Notes under the pieces: generated by a model
Databases searched by the model: none
Told to the model about the DNA's origin: nothing
What the model saw: only the letters and a program-made list of their open reading frames with translations
NCBI GenBank assembly: GCA_900757185.1
Contig: CAAEMX010000035.1
Location: 17,035 to 81,034 of the forward strand
Source of the DNA: an uncultured Collinsella sp.
GTDB taxonomy: Bacteria > Actinomycetota > Coriobacteriia > Coriobacteriales > Coriobacteriaceae
Length of the DNA stretch: 64,000 bases
Direction of reading: 5' to 3'
Part shown: piece by piece, positions 15,383 through 25,055 of the stretch
Layout of the letters: each line of letters opens with the position of its first letter
How positions within the stretch are numbered: position 1 is the stretch's first letter
Position numbers and translations under genes: made by a program

Positions 15383-16426
15383 TTGTTTTCTTTGATGGAT
15401 ATGTTCTTCGGTAGCTATGCAGGCGATCTTGCCATCGACCTCGGCACCGCAAATACGCTTGTCTCCGTGCGCGGCAAGGGCATCGTCATTCGCGAGCCCT
15501 CCGTTGTCGCCATCGACAAGAACGACGAGCGCATTCTGGCGGTCGGTATCGAGGCAAAGCGCATGCTCGGCCGTACGCCCGGCAACATCGTGGCCGTTCG
15601 TCCCCTGAAGGACGGCGTCATCGCCGACTTCGATGTTACCGAGGCCATGCTTCGCTACTTTATCGACAAGGCGTCCGAGAAGCGCTATCCGTGGACTCCG
15701 CGTCCGCGTGTTGTCGTCTGCGTTCCCTCCGGTGTCACGTCGGTCGAGAAGCGCGCTGTCTTTGAGGCCACGATCCAGGCCGGTGCCCGCCAGGCCTATC
15801 TGATCGAAGAGCCTATGGCCGCCGCTATCGGTGCCGACCTGCCCGTCGAGGAACCCACCGGCTCCATGGTCATCGACATCGGTGGTGGTACCACCGAGGT
15901 TGCCGTTATCGCTATGGGCGGCATCGTCGTCTCGCAGTCCATCCGTATTGCCGGCGACGAGTTCGATCAGGCCATCCTTACGCACGTTCGCGATGCCTAC
16001 AACCTGGCCATCGGCGAGCGTACGGCAGAGGACATCAAGATCAAGGTCGGCTCCGCCGTGCCGCTCAAGGACGAGCTCGACGTCGAGGTCAACGGCCGCG
16101 ACGTGATCACCGGTCTGCCCAAGACCGTGCGCATCGAGAGCGAGGAGATTCGTCGCGCGCTCAACAAGCCGCTCGACGAGATGGCCAAGGCCGTCAAGGA
16201 CGCACTCGACGCTACGCCTCCCGATCTTGCCTCGGACCTTATGTACTACGGCATTTTGCTGACTGGTGGCGGCGCGCTGCTGCGCGGTCTCGACGTGCGC
16301 CTGCGCGATGAGACCGGCGTTTCGGTCAACGTCAGCCCCACGGCGCTCGATAACGTTGTTAACGGCTGTGCCCGCGTGCTCGAGGCCAATGCGTTTGATG
16401 GCGGCTTCGTCCAGACCAATGCTTAA
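15383..16426 (+). CDS. mreB: rod shape-determining protein MreB
   Basis: Bacterial actin that organises sidewall peptidoglycan synthesis under the membrane. The 347-residue protein has the actin-fold phosphate loops DLGTANTLV (about 19-27) and IDIGGGTTEVAVI, plus IAGDEFDQAI and LTGGGALLRGLD, all at normal spacing. An amphipathic start MFSLMDMFFG fits membrane binding. The start is TTG with AGGAG seven bases upstream. It heads the mreB-mreC-mreD-pbp2-rodA elongasome operon, with gaps of 5-21 bases throughout. Confidence 0.97.
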   Translation: MFSLMDMFFGSYAGDLAIDLGTANTLVSVRGKGIVIREPSVVAIDKNDERILAVGIEAKRMLGRTPGNIVAVRPLKDGVIADFDVTEAMLRYFIDKASEKRYPWTPRPRVVVCVPSGVTSVEKRAVFEATIQAGARQAYLIEEPMAAAIGADLPVEEPTGSMVIDIGGGTTEVAVIAMGGIVVSQSIRIAGDEFDQAILTHVRDAYNLAIGERTAEDIKIKVGSAVPLKDELDVEVNGRDVITGLPKTVRIESEEIRRALNKPLDEMAKAVKDALDATPPDLASDLMYYGILLTGGGALLRGLDVRLRDETGVSVNVSPTALDNVVNGCARVLEANAFDGGFVQTNA

Positions 16427-16447
16427 TTTCCAAAAGGTGGATTCCAT

Positions 16448-17446
16448 TTGGCACGATCTTCGGGTTTCTCCACAAATCTGAATACCAAGCGACAATCAAC
16501 GGGTATGCGCCCGTTGATTGTTTTCAGCCTGATTTCGGTGTTGCTGCTTACGTTTTATATTCGTGAGGGCGAGGCCGGGCCGATTCATGCCGTTCGTTCG
16601 GGCGTGACGACGATTACCTCGCCGGTGCGTTTTCTGGGCTCGGCTGTGGCGGCTCCCTTCAATGCGATCGGTAACGTGTTCTCTAACCTTACGGCGTCAC
16701 AGGACACGCTTGACGAGCTTAAGAAGCAAAACGAGGAACTGACCTCTAAGGTCGCCGAGCTCTCCGAGGCTCAAAAGACCGCCGAGCGACTGGAGGGTCT
16801 GGTCGGTCTGCAGTCGACCTACAACCTCAAGTCCACTGCAGCTCGTATCGTCGGCGCTTCGGGCGATGCCTGGACCTCGACCGTTACCATCGATAAGGGT
16901 TCTGCCGACGGGCTTACCATCAACATGCCCGTGACGAGTTCTGCCGGTGTCATAGGCCAGATTATCGAGGTCTCGGCCAAGACGTCCACCGTGCGCCTGA
17001 TTGGCGATGAGAACTCGGGCGTGTCCGCCATGGTGCAGGACACGCGCGCCCAGGGCATGCTGCAGGGTCAGGCTGACGGCACGCTGCGTCTTGAGTACGT
17101 GAGCGTCGACTCCGACGTTAAGGTTGGCGACATCATCGTGACCTCGGGCATCGGTGGCGTGTTCCCCAAGGGTCTTCCGCTTGGCACCGTCTCGTCGGTT
17201 GAGAAATCGGCAAACGACGTGTACTACACCATTGTGGTGCGCGCCCAGACCACGGCCGAGAACAACGAGGAAGTGCTGGTCATCACCTCGCTGACCGACG
17301 AACAGTCGGCTTCGGATGAGGACGTGAGCACGGCCAACAGCACGCCGCAGGGAACGTCGCGCGACGCTGCGACCAAGACGAAGGACGAGAGTTCGGATGA
17401 CGGTTCCGACACGTCCGAGACGACCGATTCTGGCTCGAGCGAATAG
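16448..17446 (+). CDS. mreC: cell shape protein MreC
   Basis: Periplasm-facing scaffold that links MreB to PBP2 and RodA. The protein has a basic N-terminus, one membrane segment (about 22-37) and a coiled coil (about 80-115, with SQDTLDELKKQNEELTSKVA). The two-lobed beta domain, containing IVGASGDAWTSTVTIDKGSADGL and DIIVTSGIGGVFPKGLPLG, is diagnostic. The last 50 residues are Ser/Thr/Asp-rich and probably disordered. The start is TTG, preceded by AAAAGGTGG. Length 332. Confidence 0.95.
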   Translation: MARSSGFSTNLNTKRQSTGMRPLIVFSLISVLLLTFYIREGEAGPIHAVRSGVTTITSPVRFLGSAVAAPFNAIGNVFSNLTASQDTLDELKKQNEELTSKVAELSEAQKTAERLEGLVGLQSTYNLKSTAARIVGASGDAWTSTVTIDKGSADGLTINMPVTSSAGVIGQIIEVSAKTSTVRLIGDENSGVSAMVQDTRAQGMLQGQADGTLRLEYVSVDSDVKVGDIIVTSGIGGVFPKGLPLGTVSSVEKSANDVYYTIVVRAQTTAENNEEVLVITSLTDEQSASDEDVSTANSTPQGTSRDAATKTKDESSDDGSDTSETTDSGSSE

Positions 17447-17451
17447 GGGGC

Positions 17452-18024
17452 ATGTCCATGGATCTACACGAGCAGGGGATGAGCTCCCGCACGTTTGTAA
17501 TCGCCGCCATCGTGTGCGTGCTGCTGCAGGCAGGCCTGGCACCGCAGATCTCCATTGCGGGCGGTCGTGTCAACTTCATGATTATCCTGGTGTGCCTAAG
17601 CGTGTTCTCGGGCGACCCGACCCGTGCCGTCGTGTGCGGTTTTTGCAGCGGCTTGTTTTATGACCTGTCCGCTGCCGTGCCGGTGGGCGTTATGTCGCTC
17701 CTGCTGACCGTGGGTTCTTTTGCCCTGGTGCACAGTGCTGCCGGTCAGACCGGCGGTACCCCGAGTGCGCGCGGCATCACTGTGGGCGCCTTTGCGCTCG
17801 TCATTAATGTGATCTACAGCATCATCTTGCTGTTTATGGGTTTGGAGACGAGCTTTGTCGTGGCGATCTTTGGGCATGCGCTGCCGTCTTCGATCCTGAC
17901 GGGTCTGGTTGCCATTCCGTTTTTGATGTCCGGCGTCGTGCCGCAGTCCGGTTATGGATTCTCCGCACGTGGCGGACGCCAGACGGGCATGCGCTTTAAG
18001 CCCAAGACCCGCAAGCTCAAATAG
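17452..18024 (+). CDS. mreD: cell shape protein MreD
   Basis: Small integral membrane partner of MreC in the elongasome. The 190 residues include five to six hydrophobic segments and the family signature GFCSGLFYDLSAAVPVGVMS. A basic C-terminal tail, KPKTRKLK, is cytoplasmic. It lies five bases after mreC and 13 before the PBP2 gene. The ATG at 17458 is an equally good start. Confidence 0.92.
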   Translation: MSMDLHEQGMSSRTFVIAAIVCVLLQAGLAPQISIAGGRVNFMIILVCLSVFSGDPTRAVVCGFCSGLFYDLSAAVPVGVMSLLLTVGSFALVHSAAGQTGGTPSARGITVGAFALVINVIYSIILLFMGLETSFVVAIFGHALPSSILTGLVAIPFLMSGVVPQSGYGFSARGGRQTGMRFKPKTRKLK

Positions 18025-18037
18025 GGGAGGCCCGTAG

Positions 18038-20107
18038 ATGTCTTCCCAGTTGACGGTTATTATTGCCGGTATCGTGCTGGTTGTGGCCATCGTGGTCGCG
18101 CTGGTCATCATGCGTCGCGGCGATTCCCGTTTTACCTACGATACGCAGCATGGAACGGCCCCGCGCGCCACCGAGGGCGAGGGCAATACCGCGGCGACCG
18201 CCTTTAAGGGCCGCTTTTCCATCCTCACCACGGGTGTGGGCGCGATGTTTGCGGCGCTTGCCGTCAAGCTGTGGGGCATGCAGATGGTCTCGTCGGACTA
18301 TTACGAAAAGCAGGCTAATAGTAATCAGACGCGCACCGTTACCACACCCGCTGTGCGCGGCCGCATCCTCGACCGCAATGGCGTGGCGCTTGTCCAGAAC
18401 CGTCCCTCACTTGCTGTCGTGGCCTACCGCGACCTTGCCGAAGATGAGGTTCTGGTTCGCCATCTTGCCAACGTGCTTGGAATGCCTTACGTGGCGGTCC
18501 TTCGCAATATTCAGGACAATACAGAGGGCGCCCAGAGCCTGCATACCATCGCGACGGACGTCCGTCGCTCCACGGTTGCCTATATTCAGGAGCATGCCGG
18601 CGAGTTCCCGGGCGTCAAGATTGCCGAGCGTACCGAGCGCCAGTACCCGTACGGCGAGACGGCCTGTCACATTTTGGGCTATACCGGCACCATTACCTCC
18701 GAGCAGCTCGAGGCCCAGAATAAGAAAACCTCTGGCGACGATGATGCTTCTGCTGGCCGGATTACGTACCAGTCGGGCGATATCGTGGGCCAAGCGGGCG
18801 TTGAGAGCTACTACGAAAACCTGCTGCAGGGTATTCGTGGCGAGCAGACCGTCAAGGTCGATGCCTCGGGCAATGTTACCGGTCAGGCCGGCGCCGTGCC
18901 CGCTAAGGCCGGCTCCGACATTAAGCTCACGCTCGACCTTAAGATCCAACAGGCCTGTGAGACGGCTCTGGCGAGCGCCATCGAGCTTGCCAAGACCACT
19001 GGCTACAGCAATGCCGGCAACGGCGCTGTGGTGTGTCTCGATCCCAACAATGGCGAGATCCTGGGCATGGCGAGCGAGCCCAAGTTCGATCCGTCCGTCT
19101 TTATCGGCGGCGTCTCAAATGACGTGTGGACCGAGCTCAATGATGACAAGGGTTCGCACCCGCTGCTCAACCGCGCCATTAGCGGACAGTACATGTCGGC
19201 CTCGACCATCAAGCCGCTCTCGGCACTGGCCGGTCTTGAGTTTGGAACCTACACGTCGGGGCAGACGACCAACTGCACGGGCTATTGGACGGGTCTGGGC
19301 AAGTCGTGGGGCAAGTACTGCTGGCTGCATTCCGGCCACGGCACCATGACGCTGCAGTCGGGTATCGCCAACTCGTGCGACCCCGTCTTCTACGACATGG
19401 GCAAGGCGTTCTTTTATGACGAGCAACATTCCGAGGGCCTGCAGGAGATCTTTCGTCGCTGGGGCCTAGGCAAGACCTGCGGTATCGATCTGCCGAGTGA
19501 GGGCGCGGGCCGTATTCCCGATGCCGAGTGGAAAGAGTCGTACTTTACCGACGCCTCTGCCGAAGACCGCAAGTGGAATGCCGGCGATATGACCAACATC
19601 GCCATCGGCCAGGGCGACATTTTGGTGACGCCTCTGCAGATGGCATGCGCCTACATGGGCCTTGCCAACGGCGGTAAGCAGTACGTGCCTCACGTGTTTT
19701 TGTCTGCCGTGTCGCGCGATGGCGACGGCGATGCCTATAAGTACAACGGCAAGGGCAAGAAGAAGCGCCTGGAGGCCAAGATCAACAGCGATTCGGATTT
19801 GGCTCTTGTTCGCAACGGCATGCACGACGTGATTTACACGGCATCGACGTCCTTGGCGGCTCACTTTGGCACCCTGACGCCGCAGGTATACGGCAAGTCG
19901 GGCACGGGCGAGAAAAGCGGCGAGGACGAATACGCGTGGTTTTGCGCCTATGCGCCGGCCGATGATCCCAAGTATGTCATCGCTACTGTCCTGGAGCAGG
20001 GCGGCGGTGGCTCAGATACCGCGATGCATGTCGTGCGCGATGTGCTCGGCGTGATTTATGACGAGCCCGATACCTCTTCGGCCTCGGGCGATTCTTCGGT
20101 TCGATAG
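18038..20107 (+). CDS. mrdA: penicillin-binding protein 2 (class B PBP transpeptidase)
   Basis: Peptidoglycan transpeptidase for cell elongation, working with RodA. The 689 residues hold a membrane segment at about 5-25, a second hydrophobic stretch at about 68-90 (normally the only anchor) and the PBP dimerisation domain (VRGRILDRNGVALVQNRPSL). The transpeptidase domain has the nucleophile Ser389 in STIK, a GIANSCDPVF segment at the SxN position and KSGTG at 620-624. The extra N-terminal hydrophobic segment is unusual. The gene lies between mreD and rodA, as in many elongasome operons. Confidence 0.94.
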   Translation: MSSQLTVIIAGIVLVVAIVVALVIMRRGDSRFTYDTQHGTAPRATEGEGNTAATAFKGRFSILTTGVGAMFAALAVKLWGMQMVSSDYYEKQANSNQTRTVTTPAVRGRILDRNGVALVQNRPSLAVVAYRDLAEDEVLVRHLANVLGMPYVAVLRNIQDNTEGAQSLHTIATDVRRSTVAYIQEHAGEFPGVKIAERTERQYPYGETACHILGYTGTITSEQLEAQNKKTSGDDDASAGRITYQSGDIVGQAGVESYYENLLQGIRGEQTVKVDASGNVTGQAGAVPAKAGSDIKLTLDLKIQQACETALASAIELAKTTGYSNAGNGAVVCLDPNNGEILGMASEPKFDPSVFIGGVSNDVWTELNDDKGSHPLLNRAISGQYMSASTIKPLSALAGLEFGTYTSGQTTNCTGYWTGLGKSWGKYCWLHSGHGTMTLQSGIANSCDPVFYDMGKAFFYDEQHSEGLQEIFRRWGLGKTCGIDLPSEGAGRIPDAEWKESYFTDASAEDRKWNAGDMTNIAIGQGDILVTPLQMACAYMGLANGGKQYVPHVFLSAVSRDGDGDAYKYNGKGKKKRLEAKINSDSDLALVRNGMHDVIYTASTSLAAHFGTLTPQVYGKSGTGEKSGEDEYAWFCAYAPADDPKYVIATVLEQGGGGSDTAMHVVRDVLGVIYDEPDTSSASGDSSVR

Positions 20108-20116
20108 GAGGTTGCG

Positions 20117-21343
20117 ATGGATTTTTCTCCGGCGGATCTGTTCCGTTCAACCAAGACCGGCTCTCGCAGCAGCCTGGACCGCGTCAACAAGCAACTTTCG
20201 GCCTCGCGCGGCACGTTTCGCCAAAAGGTGCATATCGGTGTGCTCGTGGCCACTGTGGCGCTCGTCGCCTACGGTGCCATCATTATCTGGTCGGCTTCGC
20301 AGTTTAAGGCCGATGCTTCGTTCTCACGCCATCTGCTGGGAATTGGTATCGGGGCGTTGCTGGCGGTGCTGGTCTGGCGTACCGACCTGCGCGGTATTTC
20401 CAATTTCTCGACGGCGTTGCTCGTCATCGACCTGATCGTGATCTTCTCGCCCAAGATTCCGGGTCTGTCCTATACGGGCGGTCTGGGCATGACGGGCTGG
20501 ATCAAGATTCCCGGTATCGGCTTGACATTCCAGCCGGTCGAGCTTGCCAAGCTCATCACCATCTTTTTTATTGCTACGCTTGGCTCGCAGTATAACGGCC
20601 GCATCGATACCGTTCGCGACTACGTCAAGCTCTGCGGCATGCTGTCCATTCCGTTTTTGGCCGTCGTTGCCATGGGCGACCTGGGCTCGGGCCTGGTCGT
20701 GCTGGTCTCGGGTGCCATCGTCATCTGCATGAGCGGTGCACGCCGCGAATGGGTGCTGTCGACCTTGGCCCTGCTCGTGGGCCTGGTGGCCCTCGTCCTG
20801 GCGCTCGATTCGGTCTTTGATTCGTTGCTCGGCCACGATGTGCTCATCAAGCAGTATCAGATGAACCGTCTGACGGTCTTTATCGACCCCGATAATGCCG
20901 ATTCGGACGATGCCTACAACCTGCAGCAGTCGCTTATCGCCGTTGGCTCGGGCGGCTTCTTTGGTAAGGGTTTGGGCCATGCGACGCAGTCGGCCGGCGG
21001 CTTTCTGCCTGAGTTCCACACCGACTTTGTCTTCGCCTTCCTGTCCGAGACCTTTGGCTTTTGCGGTTCCTTTTTGCTCCTGTGCCTCTACGTGCTGCTG
21101 ATCTTTTCGACGATTCGCGTTGCCTTTAAGTGTGAGTCGCTGTTCTTGCGTCTTTCGTGTGTGGGCATCGTTGGCATGTGGGCGTTCCAGACCTTCGAAA
21201 ACATCGGCATGTGCATCGGCATGATGCCGATTACCGGTATTCCGCTACCGTTTATTAGCTTCGGTTCGTCTTCGATGATGATTCAGCTGCTGACGGTGGG
21301 TATCGTACAATCCATATGGCGGCATCGTTCGGGCGCCGCGTAA
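20117..21343 (+). CDS. rodA: peptidoglycan glycosyltransferase RodA
   Basis: SEDS-family polymerase that extends glycan strands from lipid II during elongation, partner of PBP2. The 408 residues carry about ten membrane segments and the SEDS signatures GWIKIPGIGLTFQPVELAK, DLGSGLVVL and, near the end, MMPITGIPLPFISFGSSSM. A 40-residue cytoplasmic N-terminus (SPADLFRSTKTGSRSSLDRV) precedes the first helix. It starts nine bases after the PBP2 stop, with AGGAGG upstream. Confidence 0.95.
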   Translation: MDFSPADLFRSTKTGSRSSLDRVNKQLSASRGTFRQKVHIGVLVATVALVAYGAIIIWSASQFKADASFSRHLLGIGIGALLAVLVWRTDLRGISNFSTALLVIDLIVIFSPKIPGLSYTGGLGMTGWIKIPGIGLTFQPVELAKLITIFFIATLGSQYNGRIDTVRDYVKLCGMLSIPFLAVVAMGDLGSGLVVLVSGAIVICMSGARREWVLSTLALLVGLVALVLALDSVFDSLLGHDVLIKQYQMNRLTVFIDPDNADSDDAYNLQQSLIAVGSGGFFGKGLGHATQSAGGFLPEFHTDFVFAFLSETFGFCGSFLLLCLYVLLIFSTIRVAFKCESLFLRLSCVGIVGMWAFQTFENIGMCIGMMPITGIPLPFISFGSSSMMIQLLTVGIVQSIWRHRSGAA

Positions 21344-21361
21344 CCGCTGGAGGGGTTTGCT

Positions 21362-22291
21362 ATGAAAATTCCCGTAGATAAGCTGACCCGCGCTTTTAAG
21401 ATGGGCGCGTCCGTTAAGAAGGATTCCGATACGCCGGTGCGCGTCTCGGTCTATCTGGATTCGTCCGCCTCGCGCTTTCTGGCCGAGACGGTGCGTGACG
21501 CCTTTGTGCCGCAGACGACCTCGGGCATTGTGCGCGTCGAGCGTCTGGGGGAGGAGCGAATTGCTCCAAAGACCGATACCGATGTGGTGCTGGTGCTCTC
21601 GTGCGGCTCCGACCGTTTGGAGAGTGCCGTGCAGGAGCTCGTGATCGCCGGCGCGCCCGTGTGCGTGCTTGCCGAGTCTGCTGTGGAGGTGCCGTTTATC
21701 GAGGAGTCCACGCCCATGCTCGGCGTTGTCGCGGCAACCGATAAGACGTATCTGCTCGAGACGCTTGCCCGCTGGATTCTCGACCGCACCGACAAGGAAA
21801 CGGCTTTTGCGGCGAACTTTGCCTTCATGCGCATCGCGGCGGCCAATCGTATCATCACCTCGTGCGCGCTCACCAATATGGCGACCGGTGCGCTGGTGTT
21901 TTTGCCAGGCGCCGATTATCCCGTTATGGCGCTGGCGCAGGTGGGCATGCTCTTTGAGCTCGCTGCCGTCTTTGGACGCGGCATTAAGCCCGAGCGCGGC
22001 TACGAGGTCGCGGGCGTGCTTGCCGGCGGTCTTGTGATCCGCGCGGTCACCCGCGCGCTCGTCAAGCAGACGCCGCATATTGGGTTTGCCGTCAAGGCGC
22101 TCACTGCTGCCGCGGGCACCTATGGCATGGGCCGTGCGCTCGTTTCGCTCTACGAGCGCGATGTTGACTACAGCCGTGCCAACGAGGTGGTCACTGCCAC
22201 GTTCTCCCGCGTTCGCGATCTGGTGACCACGGTCGCGGGCGCTACCCGTCCTATGGCGTCCTACCAAGACGCATCCGATCTCGCTGCTTAG
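21362..22291 (+). CDS. DUF697-like membrane-associated protein
   Basis: Unrecognised 309-residue protein at the end of the rod-shape operon. The N-terminal 120 residues look like an alpha/beta domain (VRVSVYLDSSASRFLAETVR, then VVLVLSCGSDRLES). From about residue 140 there are hydrophobic helices with the pattern ALTNMATGALVFLPGADYPV...AQVGMLFELAAVFG and LVIRAVTRALVKQTP. These resemble DUF697 domains, often found beside GTPases and in YcjF-type proteins. No nucleotide-binding motif is visible. The spacing of 18 bases after rodA, with GGAGGGG before the ATG, places it in the same transcript, so a role in envelope growth is possible but unproven. Confidence 0.75.
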   Translation: MKIPVDKLTRAFKMGASVKKDSDTPVRVSVYLDSSASRFLAETVRDAFVPQTTSGIVRVERLGEERIAPKTDTDVVLVLSCGSDRLESAVQELVIAGAPVCVLAESAVEVPFIEESTPMLGVVAATDKTYLLETLARWILDRTDKETAFAANFAFMRIAAANRIITSCALTNMATGALVFLPGADYPVMALAQVGMLFELAAVFGRGIKPERGYEVAGVLAGGLVIRAVTRALVKQTPHIGFAVKALTAAAGTYGMGRALVSLYERDVDYSRANEVVTATFSRVRDLVTTVAGATRPMASYQDASDLAA

Positions 22292-22301
22292 GGGTTTTCC
22301 G

Positions 22302-24179
22302 TTGCGCGTTCCGTATCAAGACTGTTTTCATTTAATTGAGCCGCTGCTCGCCAAGGTCGAGAAGCCGAGTCGCTATATCGATCACGAGTGGGGCACGCTT
22401 TCCAAGGCCGATGCCGACTACCGTTGCTGCCTGATCTATCCGGATGTGTACGAGGTCGGTTTGCCCAACCAGGGCATCGCCATCCTCTACAACATCCTTA
22501 ACCAAGCCGAGGGCATCTCCTGCGAGCGTGGCTATGTGCCGTGGCCCGATATGGGTGACGCCATGCGCGAGGCGGGTATTCCCCTGCTGTCGCTCGAAGG
22601 CGCTGCCCCCGTCGCTTCGTTTGATATCGTCGGCCTGCATGTGCCGCACGAGATGGCGGTGACGAACTTCCTCGAGGCTCTCGACCTCGCTGGCATTCCG
22701 CTGTTGGCGGCCGACCGCACTGAGGACGATCCCATTATCATCGCCGGCGGTCCCTCGGTGTACAACCCCGAGCCGTACGCGGCCTTCTTCGATGCCATCC
22801 TCATCGGCGAGGGTGAGGAATCGCTGCTCGAGACCTGCCAGCTGCATCGCCGCCTGCGTGACGAAGGAGTCCCGCGCGCGCAGATTGTTGAGCAGCTTGC
22901 ATCCATTGCCGGCAACTACGTGCCGTCGCTCTATGAGGTTCGTCACGACGAGCCCTGCTCGCCGCATGGCTACACCGTGCCGCGTGAGGGCAAGGATGCT
23001 CCGACCGTGGTCTACAAGCGCGTCGTCGAGGATTTCGGCGCCACGAATCCGCTGTCGCAGTCGTGCGTACCCTATGCGCAGCTGGTCCACGACCGCCTGT
23101 CTATCGAGATTCTGCGCGGCTGCGCCCGCGGCTGTCGTTTTTGCCAGGCCGGCATGACGTATCGCCCGGTGCGCGAGCGCTCGGCCGATCAGATCGTCTC
23201 GTCGGTGATTCAGGGTCTGGAAAAGACCGGCTATGACGAGGTGTCGCTGACCTCGCTTTCCACGACCGACCACTCCTGCATTCGCGATGTGCTCGGCAGG
23301 CTCAACCGTCGCCTGGAGGATACGGGTATTCGCGTGTCTATTCCGTCGCAGCGCCTGGATTCGTTTGGCGTGGATATGGCCGAGTCGGTCGCCGGCGAAA
23401 AGAAGGGCGGCCTGACGTTCGCGCCCGAGGCCGGCAGCCAGCGCATGCGCGACATCATTAACAAGAACGTGACCGAGGAGGACCTGGATCGTGCGGCTAA
23501 GGCGGCCTTCGAGGCCGGCTGGAACCGCATGAAGCTCTACTTTATGATGGGCCTTCCCGGCGAGCGCGACGAGGACATCGTGGCCATCGCCAATCTGGCC
23601 GATCACGTGCTGGAGCTCGGTCGTTCCGTGGTGCCCAAGGCTCGTCGCGGCTCGATCTCGGTGTCCATCTCGGTTTCGGTCTTTATCCCCAAGGCTGCCA
23701 CGCCGTTCCAGTGGTGCCCGCAGCTCGACTACGACGACGTCAAGCGTCGTCAGAAGCTGCTCATCACGAGCGTTCGCAACCGTGCCGTCCGCGTGCATTA
23801 CCACGATGCCGAGACCTCGCTCATCGAGGCCGCGCTCTCCCGCGCCGGTCGTGACATGACGCCCGTCATCATCGATGCTTGGCGCTCGGGGTCTCGCTTT
23901 GACGCCTGGGTAGAGCATTTCTCGCTCGATAACTGGAAGGAGGCTGCCGCCAAAAACGGCATCGACCTCAATGAGCTCGTGCACCTGCCCTACGAGTTGG
24001 ACTGGCGTCTGCCGTGGGAGCATGTGAGCCCCGGCTGCACGCGCGGCTTCCTCGAGCGCGAGTACCGTCGCTCGCTCGAGGGTTTCACGACTCCCGACTG
24101 CACCCGCACGTCGTGCACCGGCTGCGGAATCTGCCCCACGCTCCACGTCAAGAATGTATTGATGGGTGATCGCGCATGA
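22302..24179 (+). CDS. TIGR03960-type B12-binding-like radical SAM protein
   Basis: A 625-residue radical SAM protein whose reaction is not known. Residues 1 to about 230 form a cobalamin-binding-like Rossmann region (CCLIYPDVYEVGLPNQGIAI, DPIIIAGGPSVYNPEPYA, ILIGEGEESL). The iron-sulfur cluster motif is Cys274, Cys278 and Cys281 in RGCARGCRFCQAG. The C-terminus ends in a second cysteine cluster, CTRTSCTGCGIC. The start is TTG with AGGGG upstream. Its stop overlaps the next gene by ATGA. In many Firmicutes and Actinobacteria this pair precedes rplU-rpmA-obg, often with rng; here it does so without rng. Confidence 0.87.
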   Translation: MRVPYQDCFHLIEPLLAKVEKPSRYIDHEWGTLSKADADYRCCLIYPDVYEVGLPNQGIAILYNILNQAEGISCERGYVPWPDMGDAMREAGIPLLSLEGAAPVASFDIVGLHVPHEMAVTNFLEALDLAGIPLLAADRTEDDPIIIAGGPSVYNPEPYAAFFDAILIGEGEESLLETCQLHRRLRDEGVPRAQIVEQLASIAGNYVPSLYEVRHDEPCSPHGYTVPREGKDAPTVVYKRVVEDFGATNPLSQSCVPYAQLVHDRLSIEILRGCARGCRFCQAGMTYRPVRERSADQIVSSVIQGLEKTGYDEVSLTSLSTTDHSCIRDVLGRLNRRLEDTGIRVSIPSQRLDSFGVDMAESVAGEKKGGLTFAPEAGSQRMRDIINKNVTEEDLDRAAKAAFEAGWNRMKLYFMMGLPGERDEDIVAIANLADHVLELGRSVVPKARRGSISVSISVSVFIPKAATPFQWCPQLDYDDVKRRQKLLITSVRNRAVRVHYHDAETSLIEAALSRAGRDMTPVIIDAWRSGSRFDAWVEHFSLDNWKEAAAKNGIDLNELVHLPYELDWRLPWEHVSPGCTRGFLEREYRRSLEGFTTPDCTRTSCTGCGICPTLHVKNVLMGDRA

Positions 24180-24988
24180 GTGAGCGCCTGACTGACAACC
24201 CCACGCTCTTTAGGCTTCGTGTTCGCTATGGCAAGCGCGATCGCCTTAAGTACCTGGGCCATCTCGAAGTAATCCATACCATTGAGCGCATCGTGCGCCG
24301 TGCGGGACTTCCCTATGCCGTCACGCAGGGCTTCTCTCCGCACATGCGCGTGGGCTTCTCTTCGGCACTACCGGTGGGTACGTCGTCGACCTGCGAGTGG
24401 TATGACCTGTTTATGACCGAGTTCGTGGCGCTCGACGAGGCGTTTGGGCGTCTGGCTGCGGCGTCTCCGGCCGATCTGGCACCCATTGAGGCAGCGTACA
24501 TCGACGTGCGCACGCCGGCGTTGACGGCGCAGCTTACGCGCCTGTCGTATCGCATCGATCTACACTTGGATCTCGAGGCGCCCGTAAACGCCGACGAGGT
24601 GCGTCGTGCGATCGACACGTTGCGCGCGGACCATGGCATCGACTACGCGCGCGGCAAAAAGAGCAAGCGCTTGGATTTGGATCACACGCTCGTGGGCTAT
24701 GAGCTCACGGCGGGGGAGCGCCCTGACCATTTGGTGCTCATGCTCGACACCCATGCCGATAACGAGGGCTCCATGCGTCCGGAAATTTTGCTTTCCGCTG
24801 CTGATGTTTTGTTGCAGGGCTTGACCCCGGGCGTGGATGCACCTATTGTTTCCACCGGTATGCAAGACCTCGTGACCATCTGCTCCTACGATGTCGAGCG
24901 TCAGAATCAAGCATGCGAGGACGACGAGGGCCGACTCGTCAGCCCCATACCTGTGCGAACTTGTGGATTTGCTCCACATACTCGTTGA
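24176..24988 (+). CDS. TIGR03936 / DUF2344 radical-SAM partner protein
   Basis: A 270-residue partner of the preceding radical SAM enzyme; the two are fused in some bacteria. The family start is clear: FRLRVRYGKRDRLKYLGHLE, then RAGLPYAVTQGFSPHMRVGF and LPVGTSSTCEWYDL. The function is unknown; an RNA or tRNA modification role has been suggested by context only. It overlaps the upstream gene by four bases. The rplU promoter starts inside its last codons. Confidence 0.85.
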   Translation: MSERLTDNPTLFRLRVRYGKRDRLKYLGHLEVIHTIERIVRRAGLPYAVTQGFSPHMRVGFSSALPVGTSSTCEWYDLFMTEFVALDEAFGRLAAASPADLAPIEAAYIDVRTPALTAQLTRLSYRIDLHLDLEAPVNADEVRRAIDTLRADHGIDYARGKKSKRLDLDHTLVGYELTAGERPDHLVLMLDTHADNEGSMRPEILLSAADVLLQGLTPGVDAPIVSTGMQDLVTICSYDVERQNQACEDDEGRLVSPIPVRTCGFAPHTR

Positions 24989-25013
24989 CGGGGGTATTTT
25001 CGCCTGCTACTAT
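24985..25013 (+). promoter_or_regulatory. rplU operon promoter
   Basis: TTGACG (24985-24990), a 17-base spacer and TACTAT (25008-25013) form one of the best promoter matches in the window. It overlaps the stop codon of the upstream gene and sits about 40 bases before the rplU start. Confidence 0.75.
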
Positions 25014-25055
25014 ATTCGGCTGTTGCACTAACTGATGCATGAAGGGCAAGTAAAC

